Positions 1-6,074 of a stretch of DNA of 7,440 nt are shown in pieces. Origin of the DNA: an uncultured Collinsella sp. (GTDB lineage: Bacteria; Actinomycetota; Coriobacteriia; Coriobacteriales; Coriobacteriaceae); assembly GCA_902464175.1 (NCBI GenBank), contig CABQHZ010000087.1:1-7440 (forward strand), given 5' to 3'. The position numbers and the translations under genes were made by a program. How positions within the stretch are numbered: position 1 is the stretch's first letter; the number at the start of each line of letters is the position of its first letter. Under the pieces are notes generated by a model, which saw only the letters and a list, made by a program, of their open reading frames with translations, was not told where the DNA came from and searched no databases.

Positions 1-319
1 TATCGCAAAACGGGTTGTGGCTCGCGCTGATCATGATGCCGCAATCGAAGCAGCCCTCGACGGTCTGGTGTGCCACGCCCGGCGTTGGGATCACGTGCAA
101 CATATATGCGTCTGCACCGCTCGCGACCAGGCCACTCACCAGCGCCGCCTCGAACATATAGCTCGAACGACGCGTGTCCTTACCCACGATCACGCGTGCC
201 TTAGCACTGCGGTTGGCACCGTAATACCAACCCACAAAACGGCCAATCTTGTATGCATGCTCTACGGTCAGCCCAACGTTGGCCTCGCCGCGAAATCCGT
301 CGGTGCCAAAGTACTTCAT
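1..319 (-). CDS. glmM: Phosphoglucosamine mutase GlmM, N-terminal part (3' end beyond window)
   Basis: Cytoplasmic enzyme that interconverts glucosamine-6-phosphate and glucosamine-1-phosphate, feeding UDP-GlcNAc for peptidoglycan. Read on the minus strand, 106 residues are visible. The protein opens with MKYFGTDGFRG, the family's N-terminal signature. GKDTRRSS follows at residues 46-53, and the phosphoserine loop SASHNP at 98-103 carries the catalytic serine at residue 100. Family members are usually about 440-450 residues, so roughly the first quarter is here. The ATG at 319-317 is chosen because the signature begins there; an AGAGG lies about 7 bases upstream of it. The gene follows the exporter gene on the same strand after an 81-base gap that contains a 10-bp direct repeat CGCGCCGCCA (345-354 and 361-370), so co-transcription is possible. 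Other alpha-D-phosphohexomutases (ManB, Pgm) share the loop, but the N-terminus is typical of GlmM. Confidence 0.95.
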   Translation of the reverse strand, partial: MKYFGTDGFRGEANVGLTVEHAYKIGRFVGWYYGANRSAKARVIVGKDTRRSSYMFEAALVSGLVASGADAYMLHVIPTPGVAHQTVEGCFDCGIMISASHNPFCD

Positions 320-400
320 AGGAGGTCCTCTCTATAGACAAAAGCGCGCCGCCAAAGCAACGCGCCGCCAGCCTATTATCCTTTAAAGCAACCGCAGGGG

Positions 401-1423
401 CTACACCGTGAGGAACATCATCACGATGATCATGGCAAAGCCGATAAGGTCGGTCGGCAAAAACACCGTGCCCAGCATAACGGCGCTGGTGATGGTCGCC
501 GAAACCGGCTCCACAGTTCCGATGAGACTCGCACGCACCGAGCCGATGTCCTTAACGCCCTGCATATAGAGCATGTAAGCAAAAAACGAGCCGATAACCA
601 CGAACACCGCGAGCGCCTCGACGCCGGCAGCGTCGAGCGCCGGTATATGCGCCCAGGGCTGCACGAAGACACACGAGACCACGCCCGCCGTGAGCATTGC
701 CGAGCCCGTGACGATGGGGCTGCCGTATTCGGGCAGGATCTTGGCGGGAATCACCGCCATACACGTGGCGCTGACCGCACACATAAGACCTGCTGCCAGG
801 CCAAGCGGCGAGATATTCAGGCTGGTGGGGTCGCCGCCGGTGGCGATTAAAAAGGTTCCACCCAGAGCCAGGCCAATGCCGATGACTTCGCGAGTACGCG
901 GCATGCGGCGATCGGTCACGCAGGTGTAGCCCATGATGATAACGAGCTGCAGGCACTGGAGCACCGTCGCGGTTCCGGCGTTCGTCAGGCGCACGGCCGA
1001 AAGATAGCAAAACTGGTTGAACAGCAGACCAAAGGCGGTAAAGAGCAGCAGCTGCTTGCGATCGGCGGGTGTGGTCCAGAGCTTAACCAGGCGCTCGCGG
1101 TCGCGCGTAACAACCACGGCCATAAAGAGTAGACCGGCGAGAATCTGACGCACGCTCATAAGCCACAAGGTGTCGACGTGGTAGGTATCGAACAGAAAGC
1201 TCGCGCTGGTGCCCGAGAAGCCCCAAAACGAACCGCCCACCAGCGTAGCCAAGACGCCCGTGATCATCTTGCGCGTCGAAGCGCTGTTCAGGCGCTCGCG
1301 CCAAGCGCGGCGGGTGCTACGGCTGAGCTCATCGGTGCCCTCGGGCACATCAATGTTCGATATATCGGTCATCGGCACCGAAGCCCCTGCGCCTTCGACC
1401 TGCTCGACACGCTCTTTGCTCAT
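401..1423 (-). CDS. EamA/DMT-superfamily permease, 10 predicted membrane helices
   Basis: Inner-membrane transporter of the drug/metabolite transporter superfamily; substrate not predictable. The product is 340 residues, a normal size for a two-repeat EamA protein. A hydrophilic, charged N-terminus of about 53 residues precedes the first helix, which is longer than usual. About ten hydrophobic helices follow from residue 54 to the C-terminus. The first EamA repeat starts near GGSFWGFSGTSASFLF (63-78). The second ends with the typical EPVSATITSAVMLGTVF (305-321), and the protein stops at the end of the last helix. The start at 1423 is chosen because GAGGGA lies about 7 bases upstream. The frame stays open to 1630, but the extra residues look non-coding and lack a ribosome site. 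An internal ATG at 1372 would shorten the tail but has only a weak site. glmM lies downstream on the same strand. Family assignment is secure, function is not. Confidence 0.9.
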   Translation of the reverse strand: MSKERVEQVEGAGASVPMTDISNIDVPEGTDELSRSTRRAWRERLNSASTRKMITGVLATLVGGSFWGFSGTSASFLFDTYHVDTLWLMSVRQILAGLLFMAVVVTRDRERLVKLWTTPADRKQLLLFTAFGLLFNQFCYLSAVRLTNAGTATVLQCLQLVIIMGYTCVTDRRMPRTREVIGIGLALGGTFLIATGGDPTSLNISPLGLAAGLMCAVSATCMAVIPAKILPEYGSPIVTGSAMLTAGVVSCVFVQPWAHIPALDAAGVEALAVFVVIGSFFAYMLYMQGVKDIGSVRASLIGTVEPVSATITSAVMLGTVFLPTDLIGFAMIIVMMFLTV

Positions 1424-1492
1424 TCCATTCCCTCGAAGCAGCCTGGAAACAATTCGGCTTACCTTACCACGGCGAAGGCACCAGCCGAAGGC

Positions 1493-1515
1493 TTGTCCGC
1501 TTATCGGTAGGACAA
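1493..1515. promoter_or_regulatory. Small inverted repeat upstream of the exporter gene
   Basis: TTGTCC (1493-1498) and GGACAA (1510-1515) form a perfect 6-bp inverted repeat with an 11-bp spacer, centred about 80 bp before the exporter start. The size and spacing would suit a dimeric repressor site, but arms this short can occur by chance. The 289 bases from 1424 to 1712 otherwise hold no gene that I can support; the tRNA promoter occupies the right end. I could not find a convincing minus-strand promoter for the exporter here. Confidence 0.25.
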
Positions 1516-1638
1516 TTCCGCAAGCGTCTTTCCATAGCTCGATACCGCAATGGCCTTGCATTATGCGACAGTCAAATCGCAGCAGCAGGCTCTTTTGAAA
1601 TGGATATGACAAAGCCCCCGAATTCCACAATGTAAGCG

Positions 1639-1683
1639 ATTTTTAAAAATGTTCTTGCCACCGAGTTAAGGCTCCGTTATATT
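1639..1683 (+). promoter_or_regulatory. tRNA-Val promoter with UP-like AT palindrome
   Basis: A -35 hexamer TTGCCA (1655-1660), a 17-bp spacer and a -10 hexamer TATATT (1678-1683) precede the tRNA by 29 bases. Immediately upstream of the -35 lies the 12-bp AT-only palindrome ATTTTTAAAAAT (1639-1650), in the position where an UP element contacts the RNA polymerase alpha subunits. The arrangement is what is expected for a strong stable-RNA promoter read by the housekeeping sigma factor. Transcription would begin near 1690, leaving a 5' leader of about 20 bases for tRNA processing. Confidence 0.72.
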
Positions 1684-1712
1684 ATCCCTTGCGCGCTTGC
1701 GCACCCTTGATC

Positions 1713-1787
1713 GGGCGTTTAGCTCAGGGGGAGAGCGCTTCCCTGACACGGAAGAGGTCAGAAGTTCAAATCTTCTAACGCCCACCA
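1713..1787 (+). tRNA. tRNA-Val, anticodon GAC, CCA encoded
   Basis: All cloverleaf parts fit. The acceptor arm GGGCGTT (1713-1719) pairs with AACGCCC (1777-1783). The D arm is GCTC/GAGC. The anticodon stem CTTCC/GGAAG encloses the loop CTGACAC (1743-1749) with anticodon GAC at 1745-1747. The variable region has five bases, AGGTC. The T stem AGAAG/CTTCT encloses TTCAAAT. The discriminator is A at 1784 and the CCA end is genomically encoded at 1785-1787. It would decode GUC and GUU valine codons. It is a single-gene unit with its own promoter and terminator. No duplicated 3' end was seen elsewhere in the window, so there is no sign that an element has integrated here. Confidence 0.97.
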
Positions 1788-1795
1788 AATGTTCG

Positions 1796-1832
1796 CAGCT
1801 CAGAGGCTATGTCCTCTGGGCTGTTTTGTTTT
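1796..1832 (+). terminator. Intrinsic terminator of the tRNA-Val unit
   Basis: CAGCTCAGAGG (1796-1806) pairs with CCTCTGGGCTG (1813-1823) over 11 base pairs, including one G-U pair, around a six-base loop CTATGT. The run TTTTGTTTT (1824-1832) follows directly. Stem, loop and T-run are those of a rho-independent terminator, 8 bases after the tRNA CCA end. Confidence 0.93.
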
Positions 1833-1883
1833 ATGTCGCTAAATCCGCTGGCAGTTCCAACCGTCATCGCAACGTAACATCAA

Positions 1884-1913
1884 TTCACCTGACGAATGGC
1901 AGCCAAATATATT
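1884..1913 (+). promoter_or_regulatory. Possible promoter for the DUF5710-like gene
   Basis: TTCACC (1884-1889), an 18-bp spacer and TATATT (1908-1913) resemble a housekeeping promoter, with four and five matches to consensus. It would give an untranslated leader of about 200 bases before the gene at 2123, which is long, so the assignment is weak. The rest of the 290-base gap from 1833 to 2122 shows no gene, no clear hairpin and no repeat. Confidence 0.25.
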
Positions 1914-2122
1914 CAATACCCCAACATCAACAATAGCCAGGCACAAAACTGCGCCGCAAGCTGCTCCAACCGCCCAACTGGTCAAAAGCCGACCATCTAC
2001 TTGCCAATTTATCTAACGGCGTAACCAAGCAGTCCGCGCCGCAACTTCTCAACAAAACGCCGCGATGTCTGCGCCCTGCGGTATCCTTGAGCCACTTGCA
2101 CCCGCAGCACCAAGGAGCCGCC

Positions 2123-2809
2123 ATGCGCACCGAGCTCGATGTCCCCTTTTCGCACAAAGAAGAAGCCAAAGCGCTGGGCGCCAAATGGGACCGGACCAAG
2201 AAGATCTGGTATGTACCCAGCGGCGTCAACCCCGAGCCCTTTGCCGAGTGGCTGCCCGGTGTTGACCGATCCGACCCCTCAGCGCCGTATATATATCTAG
2301 TACTGGGCAAGCGCGAGTGCTGGAAGTGTCACAAAGAGACCTCGGTCGCGGCCTTCGGCATTCCCTATCGAACCGATGACGACAAGGGCATCGCCATCGC
2401 GCACGCGCCCAACGAAGCCGGGCACATTACCATCGACACGGCCAACGCCAACGCACTCGCCATCGTGCCCGCTCTTGGCTGCGTGCCGGGCGAGATCCGC
2501 GACTATCTTCATAAGCGCTGCGGCTACAAGCCCGTAGGCGCGCGAGCCTCCAAAGCCCCGTCGCTCGGCAACACGTGCACCATTTGCAACGCGCTGCAAG
2601 GCAGCCGCTATCTGTTCGAGGAGCCCTCGTCCCCGTTTGCCCTCACTGCCATCAACAAGCTGCCGGCACTGGAGTTTGTGCGCGTCGAAGTTGCCGGCGT
2701 CTTTGGCATCCCAGCCACGCGCACCGACTTTGACCAGGCGCTCTTTACCTGGGCACGCGACCATCACGCCGAGTTCCACAAGCAGCTCGGTGAGGGGATT
2801 TATTTGTAG
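2123..2809 (+). CDS. DUF5710-like N-terminal domain protein with two CxxC pairs
   Basis: Soluble protein of 228 residues, function unknown. Residues 4-45 resemble the DUF5710 module: an ELDVPFSHKEEAKALGAKWD stretch, then an aromatic IWYVPSG and PFAEWLP. This small fold is often attached to other domains in DNA-processing or mobile-element proteins. Residues 66-69 (CWKC) and 152-155 (CTIC) form two cysteine pairs that could bind one zinc. C120 and C133 lie between them. The segment around GNTCTIC and the following QGSRYLFEEP looks conserved in type, as in small zinc-ribbon proteins. The start at 2123 is chosen because AAGGAG (2112-2117) lies 5 bases upstream; upstream in-frame codons to 2087 lack a ribosome site. 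The gene converges with the neighbour ending at 2848, with 38 bases between them and no clear terminator. The existence of the gene is firm and its role is not known. Confidence 0.85.
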   Translation: MRTELDVPFSHKEEAKALGAKWDRTKKIWYVPSGVNPEPFAEWLPGVDRSDPSAPYIYLVLGKRECWKCHKETSVAAFGIPYRTDDDKGIAIAHAPNEAGHITIDTANANALAIVPALGCVPGEIRDYLHKRCGYKPVGARASKAPSLGNTCTICNALQGSRYLFEEPSSPFALTAINKLPALEFVRVEVAGVFGIPATRTDFDQALFTWARDHHAEFHKQLGEGIYL

Positions 2810-2847
2810 GAACGGAGATGCCTTCACAGCCAGCTCCTCCGCATCAC

Positions 2848-3132
2848 CTATCCCTCGTCGCCGGCGTCGTACACGATATCGAGGCCACAAACAGGGCATT
2901 TCTCCTGATACACCGGCATATGAACGCCTGTCCGTTTTCTCACTTCGTCGCTAAGTCTGTCGCGCGCATCGATGAACCAAATGTCGAGGCACGGTATTTG
3001 CGAGCCGCAGCAAGGACAGGCGACGACAAACGACCCGCAATCAACTTCTACGCTCGGAAACATTTTGTTGTCTATAAGGGCGCACGGCAGTTTTCCGTAC
3101 TTCCCCATCGCAATATCGCCTCGCCAGCTCAC
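2848..3132 (-). CDS. Small CxxC/CxxC zinc-ribbon-like protein, GTG start
   Basis: Hypothetical 94-residue soluble protein. CPCC at residues 39-42 (C39 and C42) and CPVC at 79-82 (C79 and C82), each followed by glycine, are the two knuckles expected of a single zinc ribbon. About 36 residues lie between them, with an acidic C-terminus. The GTG at 3132-3130 is chosen as start because GAGGGGAG lies about 6 bases upstream and because it overlaps the stop codon of the gene before it in the arrangement GTGA (3129-3132). This is a classic sign of coupled translation. An ATG eight codons further in (3108) has a poorer site. It is the second gene of a two-gene minus-strand unit. No catalytic motif is visible. 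It could be a nucleic-acid-binding or partner protein, but that is a guess. Confidence 0.72.
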   Translation of the reverse strand: MSWRGDIAMGKYGKLPCALIDNKMFPSVEVDCGSFVVACPCCGSQIPCLDIWFIDARDRLSDEVRKRTGVHMPVYQEKCPVCGLDIVYDAGDEG

Positions 3133-3698
3133 GCTCGCTCCCCTCTCGCTATACAAATCAGGAAGAGCATGCACCAGCAGGCGTGCGCGAGATTGCATCG
3201 CCGCGCGATCCGATCAAACAACACGATCGTAAAAGACCGCCAAAGCCAAATTTCATCGTCGGTCGCACCCTGTCCGGCAAACTCAATATCGACGGGTATG
3301 TGCTTCAGATAACTCATGTCGGGCGCAAAACGAGGGTCCGGTCCGCCTTTATGAACAGGACCGTGCAGAACAAACCATCCGTTTTCGGGCTCGAACCGCT
3401 CAACAAACGCAAGGCCGAGCACCTTATAGCCCACCTCGGTTGCAAATATGACTCCGACTGGGACGCCACATTCCATGCAGTTGAGCATTTTACGGTTGTA
3501 ATTCTGGTCTCGAAAACCAACGGTACCCGGCGCTTGAACCGAGTACTTAATGACCCACGTGCCATCGTCCAAATAGAGCGGAGGCACATTGTTGATGCTC
3601 TCGGTTTGCCGCTGGCGCACTTGTACCCCGCTACTCCACTCCCCTGTATACTGGTGTAGCACGTGTTTCATCCGGACTTGTTGGGCCGGATTGTTCAT
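3129..3698 (-). CDS. Hypothetical protein with a CxxC motif, first gene of a coupled pair
   Basis: Protein of up to 189 residues that I do not recognise. A CMEC motif sits at about residues 74-77, inside a stretch that looks like a compact beta-rich domain (roughly 35-150). The C-terminal 40 residues are rich in W, C, F and L and could pack as a helix or touch the membrane. Codon choice looks genuine, although third positions are less GC-rich than in the protease gene at the right end. Its stop overlaps the GTG of the next gene by four bases, which supports the strand and frame. The start is unclear. ATG at 3698 leaves only 11 bases to the divergent gene at 3710 and has no ribosome site. ATG at 3671 and GTG at 3620 are alternatives, also with weak sites. 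Treat the N-terminal 26 residues as provisional. Confidence 0.65.
   Translation of the reverse strand: MNNPAQQVRMKHVLHQYTGEWSSGVQVRQRQTESINNVPPLYLDDGTWVIKYSVQAPGTVGFRDQNYNRKMLNCMECGVPVGVIFATEVGYKVLGLAFVERFEPENGWFVLHGPVHKGGPDPRFAPDMSYLKHIPVDIEFAGQGATDDEIWLWRSFTIVLFDRIARRCNLAHACWCMLFLICIARGERA
3647..3691 (+). promoter_or_regulatory. Possible -10 element and inverted repeat before the 163-residue gene
   Basis: TATACT (3647-3652) is a good -10 hexamer for the plus-strand gene at 3710, but no good -35 sits 16-18 bases upstream. A perfect 6-bp inverted repeat, ATCCGG (3670-3675) and CCGGAT (3686-3691) with 10 bases between, lies between this hexamer and the gene and could be an operator or a leader hairpin. 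Both sit within or next to the uncertain 5' end of the divergent gene. Confidence 0.3.
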
Positions 3699-3709
3699 GG
3701 GAGGGTCTT

Positions 3710-4201
3710 ATGGCTGCTTCGAATCCGCCTAAGGGGAGCGTTTCTCCTTCGTCCATCAAGCCGGTGACGCGCAAGGCCGTGCGCTGCCAGCGCGAGGTCG
3801 CCTGGCTTGTCACGCAGGCGGCGGGCAGACTCGTGGCGAGCACGGAGGACGTCAATGCTCCCACACCGAGCTTTGTGCTGGCAGCGGCGCTGGATCGAGT
3901 ACGCCAGCTGGAACTCGCCGCACAAGAAGACGGCAGCCATCTTGGCTACCAAGACGCTATGGCGCCCGACCTGTTGACCTTTTGTCACATGGCCAAGTTG
4001 CCCGCCGCACCCAATGCGCTTTCGGACGCAGGCTACATGTTTACGCTTTCGGGCGCGGACCTTATCCGCGATATCTACGCATACTGCAGCGAGCTCGCCG
4101 AGCGCAGCGTCTTTGGCACGGCTGAAGTCAAACCGGGAAACGTCATCAAGCTGGTTCTTAGGCTGTTCTTGATGGACGGGTTCGGGGCCATGCCGGCGTA
4201 A
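3710..4201 (+). CDS. Hypothetical 163-residue protein
   Basis: Soluble, mostly helix-forming protein with no family that I recognise. A polar, Ser/Pro/Lys-rich N-terminus (about 25 residues) precedes a helical stretch around residues 27-75. There are only three cysteines (residues 26, 92 and 125), none arranged as a metal knuckle. There is no signal peptide, membrane helix or known DNA-binding motif. The internal pattern CHMAKLPAAPN followed by SDAGYMFTLSGADLIRDIY looks like a folded globular protein. The start at 3710 is well supported by GGGAGGG (3699-3705) 4-5 bases upstream. Third codon positions favour G and C as in the flanking core genes. It is transcribed divergently from the CxxC pair and converges on the AlbA_2 gene, leaving a 100-base gap (4202-4301). 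That gap contains a weak 7-bp inverted repeat (4248-4254 and 4290-4296) but no T-run. Confidence 0.75.
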   Translation: MAASNPPKGSVSPSSIKPVTRKAVRCQREVAWLVTQAAGRLVASTEDVNAPTPSFVLAAALDRVRQLELAAQEDGSHLGYQDAMAPDLLTFCHMAKLPAAPNALSDAGYMFTLSGADLIRDIYAYCSELAERSVFGTAEVKPGNVIKLVLRLFLMDGFGAMPA

Positions 4202-4301
4202 GCCGAGTCTTTAGCATCACCGTCGACTGAGCAACAACCGCTTTACCTTAGTGGGCGCCAATTGAGGGTCGATTATTGGGTCGCCTCGTCCACTAACGCA
4301 T

Positions 4302-5768
4302 TTATTCCACGCGCTCTGACAGTCGATACTTGCGGTTGCGGCTCGTCGCCGGCGCCGTAGGCTCAAGCTCGCCTTGAGCAATGAGCGCGTTGACGCGCGA
4401 CCTAACCTGGGAAATTGTAAGCCCCGTGCGTTCTGCCAGCTCACGCGTCCCCAGCTCGCCGTAGCGCTTGAGCGCCGCCATGATCAAGTCCCCGCCATGA
4501 TCGATCTGCGCAACCTTCGCTCGGTAGAGGACAACCTTAAACCGATCGAAACCCGGGCAAAACAATGGCGCGACCAGACCGTGCGTGCGCATGGCATCGA
4601 TCATCATCGGAATGCCCGACCCGTTGCCTTCAGCAGGAGAGCCCGCGCCGTCGGGCAGCGGGACAATCGACATGAGTTTCACGAGCGTCGCGTTACGGCA
4701 TCGGGAGCTGCCGTCAAACAAGTTCTCGCGAGTCTTTCCTCCGTAAAGACCGCCGGGGTTCGTCACCTCGATGCGATCGTCGAAAACGTCGACGGCGATC
4801 GACTGGCCACAGAACCGATCCCCGTATTCTCGGTGGATTACGGCGTTGGCGATTGCCTCGCGCAGGACCTCCTCGGGGATCTCCAGCGAATCGGTGCGCG
4901 AGACGCCTTGGATGGTCGAGGTTCGCCGCAAATTCTTGGCGACAGCCGCGACGGCATCCGAGATCATCTCGCCCAACGTTCCCTCGCAGATTGTACGGTC
5001 CATGAACCTCAACGACCCCGCCGCGCCTTTCTGCGTTCCGGCATGGACCGCCACATCGATAAAGAGCTTGGGATAAAACTGCTGAGGATAGGCGCCCGCA
5101 GCCAGGAGCCCGGCCTTAGTCACATTACCCTGGGAGTCGAGGAAATTCAGGCGCTCCAGCTTTGTTTTCTTGTCCGTCGCACCGCGCATAGCTCGGGGCG
5201 TCAGCGAGAAAGCACGCTCTATCGTGCGGTCGATCAGGGCCTCGTCGAGATCGCCTGCGACTGCACCCGGCACCGCATCGCGATCACTGGGGCTCGTTCG
5301 TTCATACGATGACAAAGACAGGACCTCGGTCGATGAGAGCGGGACATCTTTGTCATCGATGCGCTTATAGCTGCCGCCCTGGGCGCCCCGCTCTATGACA
5401 TAGCAGGGCTTGCTCGACGGGTCGAGCTCCTCAATCGTGATGACGAGAACAATGGTGTCCTGGAGCTCCACCCGCTCAATGGTGTATTTAGGCGGATTGG
5501 CCAGCTTTCCTCGACCGCCCGCATCGCCCATACCCGCTACGAATTGATTGAGCACTTTCTCGGTCTCAAAGCTCTCGACCGGAACAAAGCCCGCGCGCTC
5601 GCTCACGCCGAGCACGATAATTCCGCCGGCGGTATTCGCGAATGCGCTAACCGTTTCCCACACGTCGCGGGAAAGCGTCGTGGCGCTCTCCTTGACCTCG
5701 ACGTTAAGATCGTCCGAGCCCATACGCCTTAAAGACTCGAGCAGACCGGTCAGCTCTTTTTCGTTCAT
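4302..5768 (-). CDS. AlbA_2 (Schlafen-type) / GHKL ATPase-like / winged-helix regulator
   Basis: Putative ATP-binding transcriptional regulator of 488 residues, a usual size for this architecture. The AlbA_2 domain covers about residues 15-130, with the VEVKES motif (23-28) and the core SAFANTAGGIIVLGV (41-55). A GHKL-like ATP-binding region covers about 298-415. It has the N-box REAIANAVIHREY (303-315), an acidic DDRIEVTNPGGL (330-341) and a G2-like GNGSGIPMMIDAM (381-393). The C-terminus holds a winged helix at about 426-470 with recognition helix ISQVRSRVNALI. The ATG at 5768 is chosen because AAAGGA sits 7 bases upstream; the GTG two codons earlier (5774) is too close to that site. Relatives are annotated as ATP-binding or RecG-like putative transcriptional regulators, and some accompany defence or mobile loci. 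The repeat blocks upstream suggest that it controls its own expression, which is inference. Confidence 0.88.
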   Translation of the reverse strand: MNEKELTGLLESLRRMGSDDLNVEVKESATTLSRDVWETVSAFANTAGGIIVLGVSERAGFVPVESFETEKVLNQFVAGMGDAGGRGKLANPPKYTIERVELQDTIVLVITIEELDPSSKPCYVIERGAQGGSYKRIDDKDVPLSSTEVLSLSSYERTSPSDRDAVPGAVAGDLDEALIDRTIERAFSLTPRAMRGATDKKTKLERLNFLDSQGNVTKAGLLAAGAYPQQFYPKLFIDVAVHAGTQKGAAGSLRFMDRTICEGTLGEMISDAVAAVAKNLRRTSTIQGVSRTDSLEIPEEVLREAIANAVIHREYGDRFCGQSIAVDVFDDRIEVTNPGGLYGGKTRENLFDGSSRCRNATLVKLMSIVPLPDGAGSPAEGNGSGIPMMIDAMRTHGLVAPLFCPGFDRFKVVLYRAKVAQIDHGGDLIMAALKRYGELGTRELAERTGLTISQVRSRVNALIAQGELEPTAPATSRNRKYRLSERVE

Positions 5769-5825
5769 CTGCACGTCCTTTCGCTCGGTCCTACGGAGAA
5801 TGCCGCGGATGGATTTCCTTCGTCT

Positions 5826-5902
5826 CTCAGTTATCTCTCGTAATTATCTCTCATCTTTCTCTTATCTCTCATAGTAGAGATGAGTGAGAGATGAGAGATA
5901 AG
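5826..5902. repeat. Operator-like repeat block A (TATCTCTC units), proximal
   Basis: Three TTATCTCTC units at 5831-5839, 5844-5852 and 5862-5870 are followed by reverse-complement copies in GAGAGAT (5886-5892) and GAGAGATAA (5893-5901). The arms 5860-5872 and 5891-5903 form a perfect 13-bp inverted repeat around CTTATCTCTCAT. Bases 5826-5897 match 5991-6062 without gaps at 62 of 72 positions. The block lies between the probable promoter and the start of the AlbA_2 gene, so a bound protein would sit in its transcribed leader. Confidence 0.85.
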
Positions 5903-5920
5903 ATGTCGGCCATCTGTTTC

Positions 5921-5949
5921 ATTTAAACATGTTTTTGCTGGTAGAACAA
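5921..5949 (-). promoter_or_regulatory. Probable promoter of the AlbA_2/GHKL gene, between the repeat blocks
   Basis: On the minus strand, TTGTTC (complement of 5944-5949), a 17-bp spacer and TTAAAT (complement of 5921-5926) form a promoter. TG stands one base before the -10, an extended -10 feature. The -10 hexamer has only four consensus matches, so confidence is moderate. Transcription would start near 5914 and give a leader of about 145 bases that includes repeat block A. Block B would lie about 45 bp upstream of the -35. Confidence 0.45.
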
Positions 5950-5990
5950 TCGATATTGAGACAATACCATGATTGCCCGTCTCTTTGCTG

Positions 5991-6067
5991 CTCAGCTATC
6001 TCTCATATTTATCTCTCATCTATCTGTTATCTCTCGTATTAGAGACGAATGAGATATGAGAGTTGTG
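5991..6067. repeat. Operator-like repeat block B (TATCTCTC units), distal
   Basis: TATCTCTC units lie at 5997-6004, 6010-6017 and 6028-6035, with degenerate reverse copies (AGAGACGA near 6041, GAGATA at 6051-6056, GAGAG at 6058-6062). The spacing equals that in block A, and each unit is exactly 165 bp from its counterpart. The reverse half is less well preserved than in block A, so forward units appear to be the constrained part. It lies on the protease side of the 543-bp divergent intergenic region (5769-6311), which holds no gene. Confidence 0.83.
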
Positions 6068-6074
6068 CGGGCGG

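Noticed and set aside
341..370. Terminator between the exporter and glmM on the minus strand
   Set aside because: The CGCGCCGCCA copies are direct repeats; only about 5 bp of stem with a large loop can form before a short T-run.
1424..1630. In-frame 69-residue upstream extension of the exporter
   Set aside because: No ribosome site at 1630, protein-like character is lacking and a good ribosome site precedes 1423.
1760..1787. Integration (att) site at the tRNA 3' end
   Set aside because: No second copy of the tRNA 3' end and no integrase are present in the window.
2297..2899. 200-residue open frame on the minus strand
   Set aside because: Shadow of the DUF5710-like gene, which has a good ribosome site and sensible motifs on the plus strand.
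3183..3659. 158-residue open frame on the plus strand
   Set aside because: No ribosome site; the opposite frame has a CxxC motif and a GTGA overlap with its neighbour, so the minus frame is preferred.
4248..4296. Bidirectional terminator between the convergent genes
   Set aside because: A 7-bp inverted repeat (TTAGTGG/CCACTAA) has a 35-base loop and no T-run on either side.
4374..5312. 312-residue open frame on the plus strand
   Set aside because: Antisense shadow of the AlbA_2/GHKL gene; its product is Arg/His/Asp-rich without a domain pattern.
5826..6067. CRISPR array
   Set aside because: Units are short, occur in both orientations, and there are no unique spacers of constant length.
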